This document shows positions 15,452 through 22,474 of a stretch of DNA of 27,219 nt, piece after piece; position 1 is the first letter of the stretch; every line of letters begins with the position of its first letter. The DNA is from an uncultured Dysgonomonas sp. Lineage in GTDB: Bacteria; Bacteroidota; Bacteroidia; Bacteroidales; Dysgonomonadaceae. Below the pieces are notes generated by a model. That model saw nothing but the letters and a program-made list of their open reading frames with translations, searched no databases and was not told where the DNA came from. Location: contig CALKIV010000096.1 in the NCBI GenBank assembly GCA_937995835.1, forward strand, positions 1 to 27,219, in the 5' to 3' direction. The translations under genes and the position numbers were made by a program.

Positions 15452-17140
15452 TCATTTACCTAATAAAATATTGGTAACTGTGCCACCTGCTGGAATCATA
15501 GGATATACCATACCCTTAGTCTCCACATCTACATCTAACACATAAGAACCGTTATAATTCATCATTTCTTTTATAGCTGCGTCCAGTTCTTCGCGTTTTG
15601 TTATTTTTTTAGCTTGAATCTTATATGCATCAGCTATCTGAACAAAGTTAGGATTTTGCATCACTGTTTCTGAATATCGTTCTTCAAAAAACAACTCTTG
15701 CCACTGACGCACCATTCCTAAGAAATGATTGTTCAAGATAATAATTTTTATATCAATTCCACTCTGCATGATGGTTCCAAATTCTTGAATAGTCATCTGA
15801 ATACCTCCATCACCAACAAATAAACATACAGTTCGGTCTGGTGCTCCATACTTTGCTCCAATAGCAGCAGGCAATCCAAAGCCCATTGTCCCCAACCCAC
15901 CAGAGGTCACCACACTTCGACTCTTATCTCTAAATTTGAAGTAACGCATTGCCATCATTTGATGCTGACCAACATCCGTCACCACTACTCCTTCATGATT
16001 CGTAGCTTCAGATATCTTGTTAATCACTTCTCCCATCTTTAGTTGTCCTGAAGTGGGGTAAAGCTCTTCACTAATCACTGCATCATACTCTTGCTGATCG
16101 TAAACTCTAAAGCTTTCTCTCCATTCTGGGTGCGAATTTTCATTAATTCGCTCTGTAATTTGAGGTAAAGATGCTTTCACATCTCCAAGAACACGAGCCG
16201 TAACAAGTACATTTTTATTGATTTCAGATGGATCTATATCTAAATGAATAATTTTCGCTTGTTTGGCATAGGTTTCCAAATCCCCTGTCACACGGTCATC
16301 AAAGCGCATGCCAATGGCAATTAGAACATCACATTCGTTTGTCTTCATGTTGGGAGCTACATTCCCATGCATCCCTAACATCCCCACATTCAACGGGTGA
16401 TCGGATGGAATAGCAGACAGACCTAAAATGGTGGATGCTGCAGGAATTCCAGCTTTCTCAATAAAAGCTACTAACTCTTTTTCAGCTTCGCCCAACAACA
16501 CTCCTTGACCTATTAGAGCCAAAGGTTTTTTAGCTGCATTAATAATCTCAACAGCCGCTGTGATCTCTGCCTCACGTATGTCTGGATAGGGGCGATAACT
16601 TCTGATAAAGTTTGTTTTTTGATATTCGAAGCTATTTATTTTCCCAAACTGAGCATCTTTTGTTATATCAACAACAACAGGTCCTTTGCGTCCTGATTGA
16701 GCAATATAGAAAGCTCTAGAAATTACTTTAGCAATATCTTCAGCTTTTCTTACTTGTACTGCCCACTTACAGATAGGTTGAGTTATACCAACTACATCAG
16801 CTTCTTGGAATGCATCACTTCCCAGTAGAGAAGAGGCAACCTGACCACTGATCACCACCAATGGTGTGCTATCTAGCATAGCATCCGCAATACCTGTTAC
16901 AGTGTTAGTGACTCCTGGTCCAGAGGTAACCAAAGCTACACCAACTTTACCAGATGTTCTGGCATATCCTTGTGCTGCGTGTGTTGCACCTTGCTCATGA
17001 CGCACAAGAATATGATTTACTTTATCTTTATAATCGTATAAACTATCAAATACGGGCATAATTGCACCTCCCGGATATCCAAAAATGGTATTAACCCCTT
17101 CATGGATCAATGCTTGAATTAATGCTTCACTCCCTGTCAT
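15452..17140 (-). CDS. ilvB: Acetolactate synthase large (catalytic) subunit
   Basis: This ThDP enzyme joins pyruvate with pyruvate or 2-oxobutyrate, the first shared step of valine, leucine and isoleucine synthesis. The 562 residues include the catalytic Glu49 (VRHEQGATHAAQGYAR), the GYPGGAIMPVFD start of the pyrimidine-binding domain, a FAD-domain region (VLIAIGMRFDDRVTGDL), and the ThDP/Mg2+ motif from GDGG at about 443 to NN at 470-471. The C-terminal MIPAGGTV motif is present. The ATG at 17138-17140 gives the normal family N-terminus. It follows ilvD by 84 bases. Confidence 0.97.
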   Translation of the reverse strand: MTGSEALIQALIHEGVNTIFGYPGGAIMPVFDSLYDYKDKVNHILVRHEQGATHAAQGYARTSGKVGVALVTSGPGVTNTVTGIADAMLDSTPLVVISGQVASSLLGSDAFQEADVVGITQPICKWAVQVRKAEDIAKVISRAFYIAQSGRKGPVVVDITKDAQFGKINSFEYQKTNFIRSYRPYPDIREAEITAAVEIINAAKKPLALIGQGVLLGEAEKELVAFIEKAGIPAASTILGLSAIPSDHPLNVGMLGMHGNVAPNMKTNECDVLIAIGMRFDDRVTGDLETYAKQAKIIHLDIDPSEINKNVLVTARVLGDVKASLPQITERINENSHPEWRESFRVYDQQEYDAVISEELYPTSGQLKMGEVINKISEATNHEGVVVTDVGQHQMMAMRYFKFRDKSRSVVTSGGLGTMGFGLPAAIGAKYGAPDRTVCLFVGDGGIQMTIQEFGTIMQSGIDIKIIILNNHFLGMVRQWQELFFEERYSETVMQNPNFVQIADAYKIQAKKITKREELDAAIKEMMNYNGSYVLDVDVETKGMVYPMIPAGGTVTNILLGK

Positions 17141-17224
17141 GATTTTACTTAATTTATAGTCTTTAATATTTTTCTCTATTTATGTGCTGATAAGAGCTCA
17201 AAGATTGCCGTTTCATCGATCATT

Positions 17225-19054
17225 TTATAAGATTCTTATGGCTCCTTTATCAGCAGAACTAACCATGCTTGCATAAGCCCTCAAGGCTTTTGATACATAT
17301 CGTTCTCTGTTAGGTTTAAAAGCATCTTTTCCTTTAGCTTCTTCCTCTTTTCTTCTTTGTAACAACTCCTCATCAGTCAATTTTACATTGATTGAACGAT
17401 TAGGAATGTCTATTTCGATGACATCACCATTGCGTACTAAAGCAATGGCTCCACCTGAAGCTGCTTCCGGAGAGATATGACCTATGGAAAGTCCTGATGT
17501 CCCTCCTGAAAATCTACCATCTGTGATTAATGCACATTTTTCTCCAAGTTTCTTCGATTTAATGTAAGAAGTAGGGTAGAGCATCTCTTGCATTCCCGGT
17601 CCACCTTTCGGTCCTTCATATGTGATGACTACAACATCCCCAGCTTCGACTTCACCGCTTAAAATGCCAGTACAAGCGTCATCTTGCGAGTGAAACACCT
17701 TCGCTTTTCCTGAAAATTTAAATATTTTCTCGTCTACACCTGCTGTCTTGACCACACAGCCGTTTAGCGCTATATTTCCTTTCAGAACAGCCAATCCTCC
17801 ATCTACAGTATAAGCATTCGCAACAGATCTGATACATCCATTTGCTCTATCGGCATCTAGTTCTTTAAATTGGCTATCTTGCGAGCCCATCACAAGGTTA
17901 AATTTGTTTCCGGGAGCAGAATGATAGATTCTATCAGCCTCTTTGTTTATGTTTTTATTCACTATAGAATATTTCTCTATAGCCTCTGCTAAAGTAAGAC
18001 CATCTGCTCGTTTCACCGAAGTATCTATCAAGTTACCCTTCGCCAACTGCTCCATAATACCCATGATTCCACCAGCACGATTTACATCTTCTATATGATA
18101 GAAAGGATGATTAGGAGCTACCTTGCATAAGCAAGGAGTTTTTCTTGATAAACGATCAATATCATCCATCGTAAAATCAACTTCAGCCTCTTGAGCAATA
18201 GCTAGCAAGTGCAAAATGGTATTAGATGATCCTCCCATAGCTATATCTAGTGTCATAGCATTCATAAAAGCCTGACGATTAGCTATGCTACGAGGAAGAA
18301 CACTTTGATCTCCATCACGATAGAAGCGATATGCCATATCCACAATCATCTTAGAAGCATCTTCAAATAACTGCAAACGATTTTTATGTGTTGCTACGAT
18401 AGTTCCATTGCCCACAAGTGCCAAACCAATAGCCTCATTTAAACAGTTCATAGAGTTGGCAGTAAACATTCCCGAACAAGAACCACAAGTTGGGCAAGCA
18501 GAACGTTCAATCTCGCTCACTACATCATCAGAAACTGTGTCATCAGCTCCTGCCACCATGGCGTGTACCAGATTCAGACGTTCATCATTCTTAGCTTTTC
18601 CTGCTTCCATTGGTCCTCCTGAAACGAATATCGTTGGAATATTTAAGCGCATAGCTGCCATCTGCATTCCCGGTGTTATTTTATCACAATTGCTTATACA
18701 AATCATTGCATCAGCCTTGTGACCATTAACCATATACTCTATACTATCAGCAATCAAATCTCGTGAAGGCAAAGAGTAAAGCATACCATCATGTCCCATA
18801 GCAATACCATCATCGATGGCAATAGTGTTGAACTCAGCAGCAAAGCAGCCTTCAGCCTCAATATATTTTTTCACCTGTTGCCCTATTTCATGTAGATGAA
18901 CATGCCCCGGGACAAACTGTGTAAAAGAATTGACAATAGCAATCAAGGGTTTTCCTAATTGCTCCTCCTTCATACCATTGGCTCTCCAAAGAGCACGTGC
19001 CCCAGCCATACGTCTTCCTTCAGTACTTGTAGAACTATTTAATTTTATTTTCAT
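17225..19054 (-). CDS. ilvD: Dihydroxy-acid dehydratase
   Basis: This Fe-S enzyme dehydrates the dihydroxy acids to the 2-keto acids of Val and Ile, the third shared step. The start is taken at ATG 19052-19054 (MKIKLNSSTSTEGRRMAGAR), giving 609 residues like the family. A longer in-frame reading from 19111 would begin inside the terminator hairpin and is rejected. Cluster ligands are visible in ISNCDKITPGM and ACPTCGSCSGMFTANSMNC. The C-terminal DGRFSGGTSGLSIGHISPEA motif is also present. It is the first structural gene of the operon, 36 bases after the attenuator's T tract. Confidence 0.97.
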   Translation of the reverse strand: MKIKLNSSTSTEGRRMAGARALWRANGMKEEQLGKPLIAIVNSFTQFVPGHVHLHEIGQQVKKYIEAEGCFAAEFNTIAIDDGIAMGHDGMLYSLPSRDLIADSIEYMVNGHKADAMICISNCDKITPGMQMAAMRLNIPTIFVSGGPMEAGKAKNDERLNLVHAMVAGADDTVSDDVVSEIERSACPTCGSCSGMFTANSMNCLNEAIGLALVGNGTIVATHKNRLQLFEDASKMIVDMAYRFYRDGDQSVLPRSIANRQAFMNAMTLDIAMGGSSNTILHLLAIAQEAEVDFTMDDIDRLSRKTPCLCKVAPNHPFYHIEDVNRAGGIMGIMEQLAKGNLIDTSVKRADGLTLAEAIEKYSIVNKNINKEADRIYHSAPGNKFNLVMGSQDSQFKELDADRANGCIRSVANAYTVDGGLAVLKGNIALNGCVVKTAGVDEKIFKFSGKAKVFHSQDDACTGILSGEVEAGDVVVITYEGPKGGPGMQEMLYPTSYIKSKKLGEKCALITDGRFSGGTSGLSIGHISPEAASGGAIALVRNGDVIEIDIPNRSINVKLTDEELLQRRKEEEAKGKDAFKPNRERYVSKALRAYASMVSSADKGAIRIL

Positions 19055-19090
19055 CTTCTTTCTATATTTAGCAAAAGTATAATGTTCTAT

Positions 19091-19122
19091 AAAAAAAGCC
19101 TTTCTCTTCAAGAGAAAGGCTT
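19091..19122 (-). terminator. ilv attenuator terminator (strands 3 and 4)
   Basis: On the minus strand AAGCCTTTCTCT, loop TGA and AGAGAAAGGCTT form a perfect 12-bp stem, running into seven T. It lies between the leader peptide and ilvD and not after any gene, which is the position of an attenuator. Strand 3 (19111-19119) can instead pair with 19170-19178. Confidence 0.9.
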
Positions 19123-19201
19123 ATATATTTGATTATTTAGTATAATTCAGTCGTAAAAATATAAACATACCTCTCTCTGTCATCATTTATAGACGAGGAG
19201 G
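19111..19201 (-). promoter_or_regulatory. ilv attenuator: alternative helices 1:2 and 2:3
   Basis: Strand 1 is CCTCCTCGTC (19192-19201), which contains Leu-Leu-Val codons of the leader. Strand 2 is GACAGAGAGAGG (19170-19181). Strands 1 and 2 pair over about 10 bp with two single-A bulges and a 10-base loop that contains the leader stop region. Strand 2 (AGAGAGAGG, 19170-19178) also pairs with strand 3 (CCTTTCTCT, 19111-19119) over 9 bp with one G-U, which would block the terminator. A ribosome stalled at the Ile/Val/Leu codons would mask strand 1, free strand 2 and give read-through into ilvD. Confidence 0.85.
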
Positions 19202-19242
19202 ACAATAATATTAATAATGATATGTGAAAAGCAATTTATCAT
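19183..19242 (-). CDS. ilv leader peptide (19 residues)
   Basis: The short frame encodes MINCFSHIIINIIVLLVYK. Six Ile, two Val and two Leu make ten of 19 residues branched-chain, with nine of them packed in residues 8-17. AAAAGG lies 6 bases before the ATG at 19240-19242 and can serve as ribosome binding site. A longer in-frame version begins at 19260 (adds MNKRSK), but that ATG falls at or next to the predicted transcription start, so the shorter form is preferred. The stop codon sits in the loop of helix 1:2. Its role is to sense charged branched-chain tRNAs, not to act as a protein. Confidence 0.85.
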   Translation of the reverse strand: MINCFSHIIINIIVLLVYK

Positions 19243-19263
19243 CTTTGACCTTTTATTCATATG

Positions 19264-19293
19264 CAAAGTTATTCTTTTTAGTGACACTTCAAA
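19264..19293 (-). promoter_or_regulatory. Promoter of the ilv operon
   Basis: The minus strand reads TTTG (19290-19293), an 18-base spacer, then TAACTTTG (19264-19271), a full Bacteroidetes promoter. Transcription should start about 19258-19260, giving a leader of about 200 bases before ilvD. Confidence 0.8.
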
Positions 19294-19419
19294 GATTTTT
19301 GACGAATAATTTTACAAAAAACATTAAAATGATTTCCAAACTCCCGTAATATCCCTTTTTGTTATTCTGAGCTATCTAGAATATTAGTCTTAGACAAAAC
19401 TCTATTTAAATAAATAAAA
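19294..19419. other. Intergenic stretch between the divergent ilv promoter and the next gene
   Basis: The region from 19055 to 19527 has no ordinary gene. It holds the ilv control region (19091-19293) and the upstream signals of the secreted-protein gene (19420-19527). In the 126 bases between I see only AT-rich sequence with no clear motif. Confidence 0.5.
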
Positions 19420-19431
19420 TGCGCAGAACGA

Positions 19432-19462
19432 TGTAACCTTTTGCTCATTGCCTTGTCATACT
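19432..19462 (+). promoter_or_regulatory. Possible ECF-sigma promoter
   Basis: TGTAACCTTTT (19432-19442), then GTCATACT (19455-19462), with 17 bases between TGTAAC and GTC. This resembles ECF-sigma promoters (AAC-type -35 and GTC-type -10). No TAnnTTTG box was found for this gene. This is inference from motif shape only. Confidence 0.4.
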
Positions 19463-19480
19463 AGATAGAAACAGTAATTG

Positions 19481-19498
19481 ATTTTCTGCGCAGAAAAT
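19481..19498. promoter_or_regulatory. Perfect 18-bp palindrome, candidate operator
   Basis: ATTTTCTGCGCAGAAAAT is identical to its reverse complement. It overlaps the second direct-repeat copy and lies 30 bases before the ATG at 19528, within the expected 5' leader. The lack of a loop suggests a protein site rather than an RNA hairpin. Confidence 0.55.
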
Positions 19499-19527
19499 GT
19501 AACTAATTTACATAAAAAAAGGAAATC

Positions 19528-19908
19528 ATGAAAAAAGTATTATTTTTTATTGCAGTTGTATTTATTTCAACAATAATAGTAGCACAAGAGTCTAATAATG
19601 TTGACTTTGATAAGAGTGTAAAGAAAAACACTGAAAAAGTGACTCTTACTAAAAAGAATGGTAAGGTCGTTGCAGAATATAATTCTCTAGGCTCATTGAC
19701 AAAGAAAACATTTTATCTATGGAGTAATTATCATAGTTCATGGGTACCTAGTCAAAAATATGAGTATGCACAAGATTTAAGCAGCTCTAAAATGACTGTA
19801 ACCTTTACTAAGTGGAATAACAGTGCAGAGGCATGGGAAAACAGATCAGATGTATTCACATACGAAATGAATAACGAAGGTATGTTGTCCTTGAAGCAAC
19901 CAGAGTGA
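19528..19908 (+). CDS. Small secreted protein, DUF3836-like
   Basis: The 126-residue product starts with a signal peptide (MKKVLFFIAVVFISTIIVAQ). The mature part has short beta-strand repeats with aromatic-rich turns (GKVVAEYNSLGSLTKKTFYL, then WVPSQKYEYAQDL and AWENRSDVFTYEMN). The pattern resembles small Bacteroides secreted proteins of the DUF3836 type, whose function is unknown; this is a recollection of pattern, not a search result. A strong AAAGGA lies 7 bases before the ATG. The gene stands alone between the divergent ilv promoter and a bidirectional terminator shared with pheS. Confidence 0.7.
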   Translation: MKKVLFFIAVVFISTIIVAQESNNVDFDKSVKKNTEKVTLTKKNGKVVAEYNSLGSLTKKTFYLWSNYHSSWVPSQKYEYAQDLSSSKMTVTFTKWNNSAEAWENRSDVFTYEMNNEGMLSLKQPE

Positions 19909-19965
19909 AAAATGTGTGATAACCGATCTTAACTTGACTAAAAATTTCATCACAAGCTCTAAAAA

Positions 19966-19999
19966 AACAAAAGCACACTCAATTAGAGTGTGCTTTTTT
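19966..19999. terminator. Bidirectional terminator between the secreted-protein gene and pheS
   Basis: AAAAGCACACTC, loop AATTA and GAGTGTGCTTTTTT form a 12-bp stem with A and T tracts on both sides. It serves the plus-strand gene ending at 19908 and pheS ending at 20022 on the minus strand. Confidence 0.9.
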
Positions 20000-20021
20000 C
20001 CTGTTTATATTTTGAGCGAAT

Positions 20022-21041
20022 TTATTCTGCGCTTTCAAACTGCCTCAAGAAACGTATATCATTTTCTGAGAACATTCGAAGGTCTTTCACTCTATATTTT
20101 AGATTTGTGATACGCTCTATCCCCATTCCAAGGGCATACCCCGAATATTTTTTACTATCGATACCACAGTTGTCCAATACATTAGGGTCAACCATTCCAC
20201 ATCCCATTATCTCCACCCAACCTGTATGCTTACAAAATGGACATCCTTTTCCGCCACAGATGTTACATGAAATATCCATTTCAGCACTTGGTTCTGTGAA
20301 TGGGAAATATGAAGGGCGAAGTCTAATTTGTGTATCTGCACCAAACATCTCTCGAGCAAAGAAAAGTAGAGCTTGCTTCAAATCGGCAAACGAAACATCT
20401 TTACCAATATACAAAGCCTCTACTTGGTGAAAAAAGCAATGTGCACGGTAAGAAATAGCTTCATTACGATACACTCTACCCGGACAAATAATTCTGATCG
20501 GTGGTTCTTGTTTTTCCATCACACGAGTTTGCACTGATGATGTATGGGTACGAAGCAATATTTGTGGATTATTTTGGATGAAGAACGTGTCTTGCATATC
20601 TCTAGCAGGATGATCTTCAGCAAAATTTAAAGCTGAAAACACATGCCAATCGTCTTCTATTTCAGGTCCCTCAGCAATAGAGAATCCTAACTTTTTGAAG
20701 ATATCACAAATTTCTTTTCTCACAATTGATAAAGGATGACGAGTTCCTAATGGTATGTCTGCTGCTGTACGTGTCAAATCAACAGATGAATCTGTAGAAT
20801 TTGAATTTTCTAAAGTCTCTCTCAATGCATTCACTTGCTCCTGAGCTTTCATCTTTAGCACATTCAATTTCATCCCCACCTCTCTTTTTTGATCGGCAGC
20901 CACATTTCTGAAATCATCCATCAGAGAGGATATTTCTCCTTTTTTACTTAAGTATTTGATACGCAAGGCTTCCACCTCTTCTATTGTCGATGCTTTTAAT
21001 CCTTCTACTTCAGATAAAAGCTTGTTTATTTTATCAATCAT
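20022..21041 (-). CDS. pheS: Phenylalanine-tRNA ligase alpha subunit
   Basis: The start is taken at ATG 21039-21041 (MIDKINKLLSEVEGLKA), preceded by AAAGGA. A longer frame from 21095 would begin upstream of the predicted promoter. The resulting 339 residues match the family. An N-terminal coiled coil (about 1-80) binds tRNA. The class II catalytic domain has GTRHPLSIVRKEICDIFKKLGF, the motif-2 region IICPGRVYRNE with CFFHQVEALYIG, the Cys-rich CNICGGKGCPFCKHTGWVEI and GYALGMGIERI of motif 3. It pairs with PheT, encoded 13 kb away. No Phe-rich leader peptide is visible upstream. Confidence 0.97.
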   Translation of the reverse strand: MIDKINKLLSEVEGLKASTIEEVEALRIKYLSKKGEISSLMDDFRNVAADQKREVGMKLNVLKMKAQEQVNALRETLENSNSTDSSVDLTRTAADIPLGTRHPLSIVRKEICDIFKKLGFSIAEGPEIEDDWHVFSALNFAEDHPARDMQDTFFIQNNPQILLRTHTSSVQTRVMEKQEPPIRIICPGRVYRNEAISYRAHCFFHQVEALYIGKDVSFADLKQALLFFAREMFGADTQIRLRPSYFPFTEPSAEMDISCNICGGKGCPFCKHTGWVEIMGCGMVDPNVLDNCGIDSKKYSGYALGMGIERITNLKYRVKDLRMFSENDIRFLRQFESAE

Positions 21042-21066
21042 TTCCTTTAGTAATTTTTTCTGAATA

Positions 21067-21095
21067 CAAAGATAACATTTTAACCTTTTAATCAA
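21067..21095 (-). promoter_or_regulatory. Promoter of pheS
   Basis: The minus strand reads TTG (21093-21095), an 18-base spacer, then TATCTTTG (21067-21074), 25 bases before the chosen pheS ATG. It supports the shorter start. Confidence 0.65.
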
Positions 21096-21140
21096 TCCAA
21101 ATTATTAATATTGTAATATTGAATTAACAAAATAGTCAGA

Positions 21141-21689
21141 ATGGATAACACAACGTACTGCCTTAAATACAAATTCTATGCTCGGATTGTCTCACTTCCT
21201 CAATTCACATTAATGGTTCTTGGCGCTTTTATAGCCTTTGTTATTGCCATATTTATTTCCGTTTGGGCAAATGGCTCATATTTGATAGTCATTGGGTTAT
21301 TCGTTTTTTTGACCATCTATATGTTATCTTTTAACTTTATTGTTTCCAAATCTATAAAAGTTCTCGCTTATGATGATTATATTGAAATCTATTATGGAAA
21401 AAAAATTAAACACAGCGCTCCAATTTCTCAATTAATAGAAATACGAGGGGCAGACATTAATAAAAAATTTGCTAGACACCAGCTACATTTTGTCTTTGAG
21501 GACAAGACCTTTAAATTCACGCTATGGGAATTTAATTTGATGCATAATTGCAATAAACAAATCAAAATCTTAAGAGAATTATCTGCTAAATATCAGTTAC
21601 AAAAAGAAGAATATAAAATAATGTTCTTAGATTTTCAGCCCTCCTATAGATATGTCAATCCTAGATATACAGGCAAAGCTGATAGTTAA
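21141..21689 (+). CDS. Hypothetical membrane protein, PH-like C-domain possible
   Basis: I do not recognise a named family. The 182-residue product has two closely spaced membrane segments (about residues 20-42 and 46-69). A basic/aromatic cytoplasmic region follows with alternating strands (IKVLAYDDYIEIYYGKKIKH, then RHQLHFVFEDKTFKFTLWEF) and a helix (CNKQIKILRELSAKYQLQ). Two N-terminal membrane segments followed by a small beta domain resemble bacterial PH-like membrane proteins, but this is only a shape resemblance. It diverges from pheS and is followed, after 57 bases and a new promoter box, by RNase H. Confidence 0.7.
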   Translation: MDNTTYCLKYKFYARIVSLPQFTLMVLGAFIAFVIAIFISVWANGSYLIVIGLFVFLTIYMLSFNFIVSKSIKVLAYDDYIEIYYGKKIKHSAPISQLIEIRGADINKKFARHQLHFVFEDKTFKFTLWEFNLMHNCNKQIKILRELSAKYQLQKEEYKIMFLDFQPSYRYVNPRYTGKADS

Positions 21690-21713
21690 TTCAAATGATT
21701 CTGCCAAATTTTA

Positions 21714-21721
21714 TATCTTTG
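21714..21721 (+). promoter_or_regulatory. Candidate -7 box (TATCTTTG) for RNase H
   Basis: There is an exact TAnnTTTG match 25 bases before the RNase H ATG, just after the stop of the membrane-protein gene. It suggests separate transcription. Confidence 0.55.
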
Positions 21722-21746
21722 CATTCCTATTAAGAAAATACTGTAA

Positions 21747-22391
21747 ATGTCTAAAAAGAAAAAAAACTTCTATACTGTGTGGAATGGCATCACACCAGGT
21801 GTTTACTCCGATTGGAAGGAATGTAAGCGACAAGTTGATGGCTATGATGGTGCGATCTATAAATCTTTTCCAACAAAAGAAGAAGCTGAAAGAGCCTTCA
21901 ATGACACACCATGGAAATATGTCGGTAAAAATGCCACACAAACCGGTAATAAAGCAAAAGCTCTCTCGATAGAAAACAACCCTGCCATTATTAAAAATAG
22001 CCTAGCTGTAGATGCTGCATGTAGTGGCAATCCTGGAGATATGGAATATCGAGGAGTATATATTTTGACAGGAGAAGAAGTCTTTAAGCAAGGACCTTAT
22101 GAGATGGGGACAAACAATATTGGAGAGTTTTTGGCCATTGTGCATGGTTTGGCTTTGCTAAAACAAAAAGGCTCTCAAATACCTATTTATACTGATAGTG
22201 CAAACGCAATCATCTGGATAAAAAATAAAAAGTGTAAAACTAAACTAGAACGAATCCCTGAAAATGAAACGCTTTTTTATATGATAGAGCGTGCCGAAAA
22301 ATGGCTTAAAGAAAATAGCTACACGACACAAATCATCAAATGGAACACTAAAGGGTGGGGGGAAATACCTGCAGATTTCGGACGAAAATAA
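21747..22391 (+). CDS. Ribonuclease H with N-terminal viroplasmin-like domain
   Basis: The 214-residue protein has two domains. Residues 8-52 (FYTVWNGITPGVYSDW, then YKSFPTKEEAERAF) are the small hybrid-binding domain found at the N-terminus of eukaryotic RNase H1 and in caulimovirus viroplasmin. Residues 85-214 are an RNase HI fold with the acidic catalytic set D89 (LAVDAACSGNPG), E127 (NNIGEFLAI), D150 (IYTDSANA) and D210 (IPADFGRK). It should cut the RNA strand of RNA-DNA hybrids such as R-loops and primers. It lacks the basic protrusion of E. coli RNase HI, as expected when the N-domain supplies hybrid binding. Confidence 0.93.
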   Translation: MSKKKKNFYTVWNGITPGVYSDWKECKRQVDGYDGAIYKSFPTKEEAERAFNDTPWKYVGKNATQTGNKAKALSIENNPAIIKNSLAVDAACSGNPGDMEYRGVYILTGEEVFKQGPYEMGTNNIGEFLAIVHGLALLKQKGSQIPIYTDSANAIIWIKNKKCKTKLERIPENETLFYMIERAEKWLKENSYTTQIIKWNTKGWGEIPADFGRK

Positions 22392-22414
22392 TTTATTAAA
22401 GCTATTCAATAAAG

Positions 22415-22452
22415 AAAAAGTGTCAGCTCAATACAATGAACTGACACTTTTT
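22415..22452. terminator. Bidirectional terminator between RNase H and the permease
   Basis: AAAAAGTGTCAG, a 14-base loop and CTGACACTTTTT form a stem with A and T tracts on both sides, between convergent genes ending at 22391 (+) and 22475 (-). Confidence 0.85.
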
Positions 22453-22474
22453 TATATATTTAAAACTGTAACTA

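Larger units (their letters stand above)
19420..19503 (+). repeat. Two direct copies of TGCGCAGAA-n-ATGTAAC
   Basis: Copies are TGCGCAGAACGATGTAAC (19420-19437) and TGCGCAGAAAATGTAAC (19487-19503), 67 bases apart, differing by one base of length and one substitution. Both lie upstream of the gene at 19528. Confidence 0.7.

Noticed and set aside
19055..19111. N-terminal extension of ilvD from the upstream ATG at 19111
   Set aside because: It would start inside the attenuator terminator stem and adds residues not seen in the family. The ATG at 19054 gives the normal N-terminus.
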